Positions 1-11,939 of a stretch of DNA of 64,000 bases are shown here, in pieces (position 1 is the stretch's first letter; every line of letters begins with the position of its first letter). A program made the translations under genes and the position numbers. Below the pieces are notes generated by a model. That model saw only the letters and a list, made by a program, of their open reading frames with translations, was not told the origin of the DNA and did no database searches. Source of the DNA: Copromyces sp. CBS 386.78 (taxonomy: Eukaryota > Ascomycota > Sordariomycetes > Sordariales > Sordariaceae); the NCBI GenBank assembly GCA_030685235.1, contig MU839104.1, forward strand, positions 310,001 to 374,000. Reading direction: 5' to 3'.

Positions 1-3000
1 TGGTCAATGCCCTGGATACCCTGGAGATGCTGGGAATGAGTGCCGGGCTAGGATTTGGTTGTCGTGGAACGGAATGACTGATGGAACGCCGACGCGCGTC
101 GCGATTCTGAAGACAAGCGAGATCAAAAGGGACTCGATTGCTGGATGCGTGAAATCGAGGGCCAGGCCATGGACGTCAGAATGCGCCTGCCGTCTTTCCG
201 CCTCGTCTCGAGCTCATGGAGATTGGAGAAAACCTTGAAGTGGAAATCCGAGAGGCCCTGGGTCGCAGAGGGCAAGTCCGTTTCGACGCTTTTTTCTTGG
301 CTCTTTCCCTTGTTGAAGCTACAGTAACGTGATTATTTTCCCCACACTTCCACCATTAAGCTCTGGAAAGACGGCAAGCGAGCCTGTACAATAGAAGGTA
401 CCGATGTCTTTGATCTCGGCTTTTAGAGAAGTTCACCGTGGTCCTCGACATGAAATGCAGTCTTCGGTGGTCATTCGGTTGCATTCTGGCTGTGGTCTGG
501 ACGCCGTTTGTGGACAACAACTTTGCGAGTAGGGCCTGTTTTGATTAGTAGTAAGCCATATAGTAACCTGGGATCCTGGGGTGCAGCATGTTGTTGTGAT
601 ATTCAGTATTCACCTGACGAGATTCTGGGGTGCCTTCAACCTTGAGAAGGTTTGAGAAGTGTAGTGATTCCCTGGTCAACCGGCCAAGTCCGGACGTAGA
701 AGAGCCTTTGGCGCCGCCGGACCGCCGCCGAAAAGCCGTTGAAAGCTGAAACTCTAGTTACCCGACTCCGTCAGTGACGGGCCGGGATCGAGGTCACAAA
801 ACTGAGACGTTCATCCTGTCGACTGGTGATCAGGTTAGCGTCCGCTGTTCCGTTTCGGGGACGCCGTGAGCGACTGCTTCAGCCCCCTGTGTAGACTGTG
901 CACTGGTTCCTTCCATGAAAGTGCGATTGAGGATCACCGTCTGGAAAACGAAGGAATTGAAAAAGAAAGGGTATAACGAAGTGTCTTCTAAGGCACGTCT
1001 AAGCGTCCACTTTTCGGAAGGCCAATGAGTGAAGTTCTGTGCCTGGGAGATGGTGGTCTGCCAGCCACGAGGTCCGAAATGATGTCGATGCATGGCTGAC
1101 ATGAATGTTCACAACAAACAGCTCGATGATGAGGGTGTGGCTTGAAGATAGAGAAGTGGAGCTTTCTCCCGCTCTTGGTGGGCAGTTTGTACTCCTGATT
1201 GGTTCATCTCAGCCAAGTCGCCAGACAACGCTCCAAGTTGGCCGTTACGCGGTGTGGCACAATGGCACGTGCGTGGTGGCTTGTTCCTTTACTTCCACCG
1301 ACCCGACCTTGTTCCGCTCATACCTCTTTCGCATCTTCACCTCAACAAGATGAGCTGCCATCCACTACGAGCGGTAGTCAATATGACAACCACCAAAATG
1401 GTATATTAGCTTATTGAACTCGACGGGTCTAGCCAGCGTGAGCTCACGGATCACCACCTCAAGACCGCCTGCATCCACACTCATTCCCCGCCATTGCCTC
1501 GTCGTTGGATGAGCCATCCAGCGGTTCTCGCCAACATCAGAACATCACCTGTCATATCGACATCGCCGGTCAGTAGCCCAGTCTCGCATTGAAGCGGGAA
1601 CGGTCAAGGGTACAGCGAACATACATGGCTCGCACATGGACACCATCACTGCACCTGTGGCCTCTCATCCTTGGGTGGAAGGCGGAACCGGATCAAGGAT
1701 GGGCTATATTATCCTGCCGTCTCGAATTTATCTGGCAACGAAGCAGAAGCCGTCATTCTGTTCATGTGGGTAACAACCCAGTTACCTTCTTCTAGTCGTC
1801 ATGCCATTGCCGCCATAGACCGTCCTTGTCCGCCCCATGCCCATAGGTAGATGCCCTTCGCACAGGCAGAGTAGTAGTCTCGGTATGGCAGGAAGACATC
1901 CATCCTTCTCTCGTCCACTGAACAAGTCCAACCAGCCGTACGACTTCCAACTTCTGGTATCCCGATACTTCATCCGAGCCGTGTTGACGTGCCACGCCTG
2001 GTCAAACCCGGGCACACAGGTCCTGACTTGTTCGACGTGCATCGTCTGGTTCTGAGCGGACCCGAAAATTGGACTCTCGAAATAGCATGCTTGACTACTC
2101 GTTTTGAATACTCGAATCGAGTATCAACTTCTTGCCTGACTTCTCAAAGATCGCTGCCGAGACCTGTCCTTGGACACAGCACCATCAAATCTGACCGGCT
2201 ATACTGTGTGCCTTGATGAGCAACCCCCTTTTATCCACGTACAACGACTTGCATGTATCGTAAGGGGTACGTATCGGGACAATCATGCCAGAGTTCCGTG
2301 AGGGCTGTCGGGCATTGCAACGGTGATCCGCAAATACGGGCGCCCAGCCCGACGATTCGCCGGCGTGTAGCTTTGTACCTGGCATTGGAACATGCAATGG
2401 AACATGAAGCTCATCGCAACGACGACATGAGTGGAGTACGTCAATGGAGATGCCTACATCATTTCAAACATTCTCAACCGGACAATTTTCGAGTTTTTGG
2501 TTGTTCTACCCGAAAATATTTGTGAGCAACTCGCTCACTTCGCGGACAAATGTCTGAGGTCATCACCACGACTCAAGACAATTCCTGTTTAAGAGGAAGT
2601 CTGTGCCTGAATTAGGTTCTGATGAAGGAGGATGACTTCATGTGGGCAGAATGGAAAATGGAAGAGGCAGATCAAGGCATTTTCTGGGTATCCGGAGACT
2701 TTTGTGTAGACGACCTGGGCATTGGCAATGCCCATGGAATGACGCAAAATCCCAACCGCAGATAGGAAGATACTCACCGATCCACTCGGGTCTGCCGCGA
2801 TATATGAAGCCCTTTCTCATGTCCACCAGCATTTCGCCCAAAATGCAGGCTTACACGGTAGAAAGGCTCATCTGGATCAAATGATAACCATGCCTGATTA
2901 AGCTGCCACCAAAGAATGTCACGAAATCACCCATGTAGGTAAAGACAGGGCGCCGCCCAGGCCCCTTTCCTGTTTGAATCTTTCTTCTCAATCTCTTTCT

Positions 3001-3653
3001 GATTGCCTTTCTAGTCTGTCTACCTATTGAACGCTGCTTTCGAACTCTGCTCTTCCGCTATCAATCCTATCTCGTGGCCTCTGATCTGCCCCGAAGAAAG
3101 GAGAGGGGTGAGCGCAACGGGGTCTGGACGCTCCATCTCTTCAGATTCTCTTCCTGGTTATCCTGTGGCAAACCCCGATCGCCTTCGGACCCTTATTGCC
3201 TTCAGCAAGCACACCCCTAGTCAGCTCCTCAGCCCCGGCAGCGCCTGCTCGTCTATTCCAAATCCCCTGATCATTTCCTTGTCAAATCTCTCGAAAGTTC
3301 CTTTTTCGCCTCCTTCTAATGAGTCAGCAAACGCTCAGCAAGCGCTGGCTGCTACCGGCCGAGCGGGAAGGGGACCCGCATCATGGCATGGTCGTCGGCC
3401 TTCGGAGATGCCTCCACGAAGGACAGCAGATAACGATCGTGACTGGGCTTGGGCCAAGCTGAGTCCAGAGCCAATCCAAATTTCTCTTGATCTCTCCACT
3501 CATCCATCCATCCTTCCATCCTTGATACCTCTGATGTTCGCCTCCGACGCTGCCCCTTTCCCTGTACACTGTGTTCGGAGCTGAGAGGCATATTGCTTGG
3601 CCATCTCAGTCCCTCCTCATTTCAACACTCGTCTCAACCCTTCCTGGCTCTCC
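1..3653. other. Intergenic / unassigned, no convincing protein gene
   Basis: Open frames here are short, overlap on both strands and lack recognisable domains. The longest (3027-3584, + strand, 185 codons) is low-complexity Ser/Pro-rich and lies against the 3' end of the minus-strand ULA1 gene. I see no paired fungal splice signals that join fragments into something recognisable. A weak C/D-box-like RNA candidate at 1126-1198 is described under findings. Confidence 0.5.
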
Positions 3654-5648
3654 TCATACGCGGAAGACCTGCGTTCGGCTCTTGATGCCGTCAAACACAC
3701 ACGTGTTGTCGATGGGGATGTACTGCTTGGTGATAATCTTGATCATCTCCTGAGCCACCATACCACCCGTGAGTGCGGAGATGTTGTGTAGCTCGCCGTA
3801 CTCGGCTCGGGCGAGGTCCTCTGCCACATTCCCCAGCTTCTCATTGAGGTCTCCGTACTCCTCGTTCGAAAGATCATCGGAGAGCAGGCTCTTGGCGGCT
3901 TCGACGATCTGCGTCTTGTCGGCCGATGCATTGCCACAATTCGCCAGACCCCTCAGAGCCAGGTAGACGGGGAAGAGCGACATGGGCTGTAATGTCATTT
4001 CCGCCATCTGGTCATTGGCCATCTCCGTTCCTGTGGCAACATGTTAATATATCATTCCGATACTTCATCTCTTTTCCGGAGTCTAGGAGCTCGTGATCAA
4101 GCCCGCGGTTGCAGTGAGCAACCCATATTGGAACATCCATCACCAAAAGAGAAGAGATGAACTTACGAAGCACCTGTTGGAGCCTCTCTTTGCTGCCAAG
4201 GGGGGCAGTGTCTCCTCCACCCTCCACGTTGATCAGCTTGACGAATGCTGCGTTCTTGCAGAAGAGGTCGACTTCTGCAGGATCCACCTCTCGTCCCGCC
4301 CCCGCAATCGCTTGTGCCGTCTGCAGGACTTCGGCCGCGTCCTTGCGAGCCTTGGTCTTGTAGATGTTCTGGAGTTGGACATAGACCTTGGACTGGGCCT
4401 TCATGTCCGGAACATTGCCCGGAAGCGGCAGGGAGCCGTGCTTAGTATAGAACATCTTGACCGCGTCCGCGATGATCCAGAACATTGGCCTCTCTTGGAT
4501 CTAATAAGCATCGGGTCAGCAGACGTCGTGGTTACCGAGGAATGTCTGCGGGGAACGTCGCAACGTACAGGGTCCTCGTGCTCGTACTCAAACACCTCCT
4601 TTAGTCCTGATGGTAGAGAAGAGGGGGTGACCGTTTTTAGGACGGCAGCAGCAGCCTCATCGAAGTTCTCTTCGCCACCCTCGGGGTTGTCTGTCCTGGC
4701 AGCGTCTCGTACTAGCTGTCTGAACTCCGTCTTCTCCTTGTAATTTGAGGGGTAGGCGTCGTTATGTGTTGCCTTCCACTGATCCAAGTAATAAAGCAAT
4801 ATTACCACGTATGGCAGGTGACCGTGCTCAAAGTTGTCTAAGCCGTCGATATCCTTGGTCATATTTTTGGCAAACTCGACCAACTCGGGCCAGGGGCTGA
4901 GGAGTCGAAGGTCTGTGGTTGCCGTCTCGTCTGGGTGAGTGTCGACTATCGGGAATGTTCCTGGGAGTCTGACGGTAAAGTACGAATAAAAGCCAGTCGA
5001 GTGGATTGCTATTAGTGGCGTCTTGTGTTCTTTGCTGTATTGTTCGAGAGACTCCAGCTCGACGTGGTTGATGGGATATGTGTACATTATGGCGGTAAAC
5101 AAGGGGGACTTCTTAAGAAGAGATCCCAGTGAGTCGTTCTGCTTCCATCAAGTTAGTAATGAGCTTCACCGCAGAGTTGGGCCATGCCCTCTTGGATCCG
5201 TTACCTTGGTCTTTGGTGACCAATCTCCCTCCACTTCTGGGTTCAACTCCCCTAGCAGACTCGCCAGGCATTGTGCTCGAGGTTTTCCATAACAGCTATC
5301 GTCCAAGAAGAAGTTGACACCCAAATCGGCCTCGTCCACCAGCGCATTATCGTGAATGACGAACCGCCCGATGCCTGGAGTATTCGTATCAGCATCGGAA
5401 AGTTCTGTTGGTCTAGTCGTGACGGTCTAGGACCGAACTGGGAGCAGCACAGTACCTGGCAAGATCAGATTCTTGAGAGTCTCGACACCCACTATCCCAG
5501 CGCCAGAGTTTACGAGCAGGATGTTTGCCGATTCCAAGGCGGCCTGACCACTCGCTGCCCATAGGCGCAACTGGCGATCATATTTGCGTTCCTTTTCTGA
5601 GGGGCCCTGAAGAATGGGCGGTGTCTGGTCCATTACAATCTCGGTCAT
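3654..5648 (-). CDS. ula1: NEDD8-activating enzyme E1 regulatory subunit (ULA1/APP-BP1)
   Basis: This is the regulatory half of the heterodimeric E1 that adenylates NEDD8/Rub1 and passes it to Ubc12 for cullin neddylation in nucleus and cytosol. Five exons on the minus strand (5648-5456, 5374-5205, 5138-4569, 4500-4167, 4030-3654) join to 547 aa, close to human NAE1 (534). The N-terminus carries the ThiF/Moco-E1 signature (KYDRQLRLW, then [17 protein letters not shown]). This is followed by the half-domain segment FFLDDS...[10 protein letters not shown] and a C-terminal [22 protein letters not shown]. The catalytic Cys domain sits on the partner Uba3, as expected. Donors are GTACTG, GTAACG, GTACGT and GTAAGT; intron 2 has a TACTAAC branch. 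It shares a roughly 960-bp divergent promoter with hei10. Confidence 0.95.
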
Positions 5649-6609
5649 TTTTGGATTATAACTTTATCCAGCTAACGGTACCTCCGTCGCGACCGAGGTG
5701 AGCTGTCGGTTACGTAGGTTGTGGTTGTGAGGTCGTGGAGCGGTGGGGTTTGAGAGCAGCCTCTGGTGGATCACCACCTCGCTGACCCGACAGCGGTAGG
5801 AACCGACAGCTGCAGCACCGCCACGGGGAGGGCCAACGTGCAGCTACGCGTGGCGTGTGTGGCTGGTGCAGGAACCTTGATGGCTGCCAAGTTTGTACGC
5901 GTCGATGTCGGTTGGTTTTGCTGACATAAACCACTGCGCGATACTTTCATATTACTACCAAGTATCGATACGATCCATGGTATGATATATAGAGGAGTGA
6001 TGCTTCTCAATGCAGCGATTGAGAAATTGACCACATCTGAAAATCTCCCGCCATCATTCGGTCCTTCTCCTAGTTGGCTCAAAATGCAAGTGGAATTGGG
6101 CTCGGGCTGAAAACGACGAGACAAACGGACACGCACTTACAGCGTGTTATCTCTCCGCGATCAACTGAAGCGACCCTCTCTTTCTTCCAGATATCCAACG
6201 GAACGATTGAGGGAAGTCTCTAGCTCCAGTTCGTTTGCAATGTTTTCCTTAGTTGTCTCTCGAATATCGGGCTGTGTGGGTCGGCGACTCGGCGTGATGC
6301 CGGCTTGTGGCCTCATTGCGTTGGTCGTTCCTTCTCAAGAAGCAACACTTGATGGTTACAGATGGAAGGCGGGTTGCAGGTCTATACGATCATTCAGAAG
6401 CCACGATCGACTTCTGCGGATCTGTCATAATTCCCGTCCTCTACCTCTAGATGCCATCATGATCCGCTGCACTTCTCCTGCTTCGATTTTCTCGTCTGAG
6501 ACGTACTGTTACAACTGCATTCGGTGTCAGTCTCGGATTGACCTTTCCATACCCCTATTTTCTCTCGCTCCTTCACTTCAAACTATCCGCGGCTCTTAGC
6601 TGAATCAAA
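5649..6609. promoter_or_regulatory. Divergent intergenic region between ula1 and hei10
   Basis: About 960 bp separates the two start codons, so the region must hold both promoters and leaders. The last 150 bases before 6610 are CT-rich, typical of a fungal leader. No open frame here has recognisable content. Confidence 0.5.
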
Positions 6610-8007
6610 ATGGAACAAGATCTTGCCTGCAATGTCAACAAATGCGGCGCCCAATTGACGGGTCAAGCCCTAGTGACAGCTTGCAGGTTGGTTTGCAGTT
6701 TGATACTATCGTCACCACTTCCTTCAGCTGACAATCTAATAGCCATGCGATTTGTATGGACTGCGCAACTCGGCACGGCTTCACCAACCAGGGACCCTAT
6801 ACCTGTCCTGTCTGTCGTCAGCCCTTGAATGAGGCTGAGACGGGGAGACAGCTTCTTCGTCCATCGGAAGAGTGGAAATCCGTCATCTTGTGTGGCTTAA
6901 GTCCTACTGTTGTCATGGAATGCGCAGGAAGAGCCTTAAGTTTCTGGTCGTATCAGATGACAAACCAAATGTCGGTCTTGATATTCTGCGCCGCTTTCTG
7001 ATCAGCTGCTTGGCTGGGCTGTTAGATGCTGACACCCAGAAATAGTCTCCGTCAGTCTCAGATGAACAGAAATCTGCAGCTTCACTGTGTCTCCCTCGAG
7101 CGTGAGGTTGAGAGCGTGTGGAATCAAGGAAACACCAGGATATCCACCTTGACAGCGAAGATCAAAGGTATTTCCACGCTGTCCATCTCTCTTGCATGCT
7201 GGTCACGACGGGCTGACAGTCCTACCAGATATGGAACTCGAAGAGCAAGGACTCCGTCGAAAGTGTGAAGACCTCCGCCGTACACTGGCCGAAAAGAGCA
7301 AGAAGTTGGACCAGGCTCAGGAGCTTTACAACAAACTTAAGCAAAAGGTGTTGCTAAGCCAGCCGGCCAACGATCCGGCTGGTGTAATCAGCTCGAGGAT
7401 AGCCCCAGAGACAAATCGCTATGACCTCCAAGGACAGAATTCGGGTGGGATCGGATCGAGAACCAACTACTTCCCCGATGACTCGAGGTCATCGAGAAGA
7501 CCTTCGGGTTCAGAAAGCTTGGACGGTTGGAACAAACCGATGGACCCCCAACGTGAATCTTCACTCTCACTTTTGCTATACTGAAACAACACTAACGAAT
7601 CTGCAGTTCCGATACATGGAACACCAGCTAGCCACGTGTCGATGGGTGAGCCAGGTTCTCGCTTCTCATCCATGCGAGACTCTCTCAGCAACACTTTGCC
7701 GGCAATCCCTCGCTCGGGTCGGTATACTCAGTCTAGTAGATCGAACAACCATGCAGCGGGTTATAACCATGGGCGAACAACGTCAACATCACTTGCCTCT
7801 GCTGAACTGAGAGGCAGTCGGCGACACGAAGATCCCGTTGTTCCCAGGACATCTACGATACGAAGAGTAGGAGGTTTGTGCTTCTGACAATATGGTGGCT
7901 CCAACTTCTTCAGATATATGTTCTAACTATACGATCGCTCTTCAGACCCGATACCCAGAACCAGCTCCCGTTCCTTCGACTCAGTCCCCAGTTTTATCAA
8001 TCGGTAA
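6610..8007 (+). CDS. hei10: HEI10 / CCNB1IP1-type RING E3 ligase, meiotic crossover factor
   Basis: HEI10 proteins sit on synaptonemal complexes and mark crossover sites as SUMO/ubiquitin-type RING ligases. Six exons (6610-6686, 6743-6970, 7040-7167, 7229-7552, 7607-7873, 7946-8007) give 361 aa. The N-terminal RING is split by intron 1: CNVNKCGAQL...TACSHAICMDCATRHGF...YTCPVC. The family's PSEEWKSVILCGLSP...RALSFWSYQ block follows. A coiled coil (about residues 145-195, ISTLTAKIKDMELEEQGLRRK...AQELYNKLKQK) and a Ser/Arg-rich tail with IHGTPASHVS complete it. Intron 2 needs a non-standard GTCGGT donor, chosen because it is the only one that keeps frame and has a CTGAC branch site. The last intron (GTTTGT donor, TTCTAAC branch) replaces a read-through stop at 7885-7887, so the C-terminus is the least certain part. 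Confidence 0.9.
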
Positions 8008-8514
8008 CTTGGTCGGCGGGAACCAAGTGAGATGATGTTTCGAGAAGGAAGCATGGAGCCATGTATTGCTGCATCTCTCATGCCATCTAGTTTAATGGAC
8101 AACATATCATGTAGACTAGAGTTCTGCGATCTGCCTAGATCAGGGTGTTCAAGAAAGAACAAGCAGTTCGTCATGAGTAATATGCTTCATGCTTCATATG
8201 ACATATGTTTGCTGCTGAAGTTGAATGGTACTTGGTCCAGCTTCATGCTCTCCAACGCAGTGGTGCAACGAGGCCACGGCTATGTGTTATCACCGATTCT
8301 CCACATATTTATGGACCGTTATAGCGGCAGCGAACCTACATACAGGGCTGGAGATATCAAAGAACCTTGGTATTATAAGGGTTTGCTAAAATGGTAATGT
8401 CAAAGGGGCGCTGGGACTGTTGCGTGTGTTATGTGCAGTGGTGCTGCCATTGAGCAGGGGGAAGCCGATTACATAAGCAGTGAAATAGGCAGCGAAAAAC
8501 AACAAGAAGTTGCA
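8008..8514. other. Intergenic, hei10 3' region
   Basis: About 500 bp between the hei10 stop and the tRNA-Gln gene. Nothing beyond a presumed 3' UTR is recognised. Confidence 0.5.
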
Positions 8515-8600
8515 GGTTGTGTAGTGTAGTGGTTATCACTCTGGATTTTGAAACTCATCAAAACCTTCCAGTAACCCCGGTTCGAACCCGGGCACGACCT
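8515..8600 (+). tRNA. tRNA-Gln(UUG) with 14-nt intron
   Basis: A complete cloverleaf is visible. The 7-bp acceptor stem is GGTTGTG with CACGACC (one G-U), followed by discriminator T8600. The D arm is TAGTGTAGTGGTTATCA. The anticodon stem CTGGA/TCCAG lies at 8541-8545 and 8567-8571, and the T arm is CCCCGGTTCGAACCCGGG. Loop bases T46, T47 precede anticodon TTG (8548-8550) and A8551. A 14-nt intron (8552-8565) sits at the canonical place one base 3' of the anticodon. T runs at 8603-8606 and 8612-8616 can act as the Pol III terminator. Maturation needs the tRNA splicing endonuclease, whose SEN34 subunit is encoded at 25.0 kb. U34 of this isoacceptor is a known Elongator substrate (ELP4 at 26.5 kb). 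Confidence 0.95.
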
Positions 8601-10840
8601 CATCTTTTGCACTTTTTGCTTGTGCGTATTCGACGTAACGACCTTCTTTTGTTTATTGTCGTTGTTCTTCCTTTTTCTTTTTCGTGCCGTTATAATTATC
8701 TCCTAGCCTTCCTTTGGTTTAGTTATTGACGAGCGACCTTGTATCTGAGCCGATGTTGCCAGGCATGCAAGCCTCGTTTCGCGACCGACATTCCGTTTGA
8801 TTCAAACAACAATTCCACAATTCCATCTAACCTTTCGGGTTCATCCATCAACAATCCCACAGATGCGACTGGTCTATCAACCTTTCCCCTTCTGCTTCAA
8901 CTTTCCGCTTGACGCTCCCAAGCCCCTACTTTTCGTCTTGAATAAACGCCTTGGGCAGACACAGGAGCTCGAAACAGGGGGCGGCTCAACAACCAGGCCA
9001 GGGGCGCGACCAGTCCGCTCAAGGGTCAAACGAATCGAATCGAGCCGAGGGTGCCATTTCGCGTTTCATGCGATTGACCGCCCATCCACCATAACAGATG
9101 AAGCTTTGGCGGACTCAAAGAGCTTCACCAGCGCGACGTTTGTTCGGGGTATGACGATACCATTTCATCAACAGAGGGCCGCTGGTGGTTGCGATAGGTC
9201 CGGCGACCGGTAGGTATCGGAGGGCCGATTGACACCTCTACCGTGATGGCATACCAGGTATGGTCATGAAACCGTTTTAGTGATGAGAAGTTCGAGGCGT
9301 TTGGGGCTGCTGACTGCTGAATGTAGCAGTTCTCCCGAGTTTCTCGATATCGTCAAACCCTCAAGTCTCAGTCGGTTGCCCAGTCACACGTCGCCATACG
9401 AGCCTCGAGCCTCCCTCCACCGTGTCTGAGCTAGACGTCCGTCTGCTTCACCAGACGCCGTGGCTGCCATATCGTAGTCCCGTCTTACCTCAAGAACACC
9501 CACCCGAGGTAATATAAGCGAGGAGTTTGATCATCGGTGTAGTTTGTTGCGCGCAACTTTGGCCGCTGAAGTTGAGACTCAACTGCCCCTACTTCCTACC
9601 TTTCCTTTTCTCTTGGTTTCAACACGATCTGACACTTCGCCTTGGGAGATCTGAAGCCAAGACGCCACCACCCGCTACTACCTGAACGCACACATACACA
9701 CACATGTCGTATTCATCCATTGATGGATTGTATACGGTTGACGGTTCATAGCCCAGATCGACCTCGGCTTGCCTTGACATGATATACATATCTACCTGCG
9801 GCAGCAAAAGCTTGTTTGGGTTGGCACCTCTTTGGTGCCACCAGTGCCGAGGATGGGGCCCAAGGAAGCGAGAAGGGATGTGGAGACCTAGCTACGTGAC
9901 TACACCCTACGCGTGAGCATTATCGGGCAAGGCCTCAAGTCACATCCGTCAAGGCTTTGGTTCTTCAAGGCTGTCGCCAAAGTACAAGAGGGTGACAGGT
10001 GTCACAACTCTGAATCGGGACTCGCTACCAAGACGCACGGCAAGTCATGGTCAACTACACCCATTAGCTGGGCCAGATTGGCTGCCTCGCTTGTCTAGGT
10101 TGGAGTTCCGCGGAATAGAAGAAGGAGAATGGCAGCATACTAGTCCATTAAAGTTAAAGAGGTTCTTCGCCGCAGTTCACCAAGCATACCGCAACACTAA
10201 CGTACCAGTGTAAGTCGGATTGAGACAGATTGCAGGCTACAAAGCATCGGCCTTGACTATCGCCCAGAAAAGCTCAAGGATGTCACCGATGTCGAGTGGC
10301 ATCGGAAATAGTATCGGACAAAACTCTTACCTAGTCAGGTGAAGCGGCACTAGTTGTCAGTAAGTCCTCCGATGCCTTGATCATGGGCATTTACAGTTAC
10401 CCCAGGCATTATACCGAAGGTTATTGATAATTCTTTACCAGGCTGGATGGACTACAGAAAACGAGTTTGGGAGCTCGAAGTTTTAGTTCGTCCATTGAGA
10501 GAACGAAATGTTCATTGACAGGATGTGGAAGTTTGACTCAAAATAGCCTCTCTTGTCACTCATTCTACCCAAGTGCTCCGGCAAAGATATGGGAAGCACA
10601 AACAACAATTGCCGATGTTGACAGTTACTATATCTCATGCGCCTTGTTTCGTGCAAAACATCAAGCGCCGAGCTACAGTGAGCCCTGCGCAAGATCATAC
10701 TCGGAACTCGAAATTCGAAATTCAAAACTCGGTCCCTTAAGACCAGGGGTTAGAAACACCAGGGGATGGAGAGACGGCCGCGCATTGTAAACATCACGAT
10801 GGTACCCTCGACGACAATGTTCGATGTCACGAACCGGAAA
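8601..10840. other. Intergenic, nothing recognised
   Basis: About 2.2 kb without a supported gene. Open frames at 8797-9213 and 9913-10213 have no recognisable content and no splice partners. A short CA-rich run lies near 9688-9704. Confidence 0.5.
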
Positions 10841-10844
10841 ACTG

Positions 10845-10852
10845 TATAAATA
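10845..10852 (+). promoter_or_regulatory. TATA box of the GEgh16-type gene
   Basis: A perfect TATAAATA lies 265 bp before the ATG at 11117 and is followed by a CT/CA-rich stretch typical of a fungal leader. It implies a transcript start near 10880 and a leader of roughly 230 nt. A strong TATA suits a gene expressed in bursts. Confidence 0.55.
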
Positions 10853-11116
10853 CCGGTCTCGGCTTCCTCTCTGCCAGACTTGACTTTTGGCTTCTTCAGC
10901 ATCATCACCATCATCAACATTTCAGCAGGCAGGTCCAGCCATTTTCAGTCACACTCCAGCTTTCTCTTCAATCTTCCTTTCTTCAGCACCCTTTAATCCT
11001 CTCTCCTGCCGCTTCAGGTTTTATCCACAACTTTTTTTGTGCTGTGCACCTACCATCTTTTCGAGATTTTCGATTTATAACGACACAGAAACAGAACTTT
11101 CTAAACCTCGGACAAA

Positions 11117-11939
11117 ATGGCATCTCTCAAGTCCATCTGCATGAGCCTCTTCGCTCTCACTCCCCTGGTAGCCGGCCATGCCGCTATCATTGCCGCAGTA
11201 GGCGACGCCGGTGGTGTCGGCATGGCCCTGGGCATCAACACCACCACTCCCCGTGACGGAACAAGACGCAACCCCTTCCAGCTGGACACCACTCGGTTCC
11301 GTGGCCAGGCAGCAAAGACACTTGGCCAGACGATACAATCGGGCACTAACAAGGTTGAGGAGGGCACCAAGGCCATCCTTGACACGACCAAGGATTCGCT
11401 GCCGCAGGTGACGGCCGGTGGTGCGCTCAACATGACACTGCACCAGATCAACCAGGACGGAGCTGGACCATTTACTTGCATGATCAACGCGGATGCGAAG
11501 GCGACGGAGTGGACTGAGATCAAGGTTGCAACGAACGTTCCGGGCAGGAACGGTCTCTCGAGGGTGAGTCTCTACCCGCAACCACTTGACTGATATAAGC
11601 ATCGACTAACATACCTCACCGCAGGCCACCAAGACTGACTTCCCTCTGATCGCCTCCATCCCTGCCGACCAAGCATGCACCGGAACTGCAGCTGGCCAGG
11701 ACAACTTGTGCTTGGTGCGGTGCCAGAATGCTCGCTCCTTCGGTGGTGTCGTGCCCGTCCAGCTGGCCGGTGGTGCTGGTGCTGGAGCTGGTGGCGGCAA
11801 CACCAACACCACTGTTCCCGTCACCAACTCGACCACTGCTGCCAAGGGCAACAAGCGTCCTCTTGCCAGGAGGTTCTTCGCCAAGCGTTCCGACCTGGAG
11901 AATGACTCTTTGGAGGATGTGGAGCAGTGGCAGCACTAG
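11117..11939 (+). CDS. Secreted GEgh16/GAS1-type (Egh16-like) protein
   Basis: The family is the Egh16-like virulence-factor group (Magnaporthe GAS1/GAS2-like, appressorium-associated). Its biochemical role is unknown, and members also occur in non-pathogens. Two exons (11117-11563, 11625-11939; GTGAGT donor, GACTAAC branch) encode 253 aa. Residues 1-20 form a signal peptide ending LVAG-HA. The body has the family pattern [41 protein letters not shown] and the cysteine pair in [11 protein letters not shown] Gly/Asn/Thr-rich low-complexity stretch with several N-glycosylation sequons follows. The C-terminal [13 protein letters not shown] holds dibasic Kex2-like sites. Whether it is a virulence factor here cannot be judged. 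Confidence 0.9.

Noticed and set aside
3027..3584. 185-codon plus-strand ORF
   Set aside because: Low-complexity Ser/Pro composition, no domain, and it abuts the 3' end of ula1. Chance openness is more likely.
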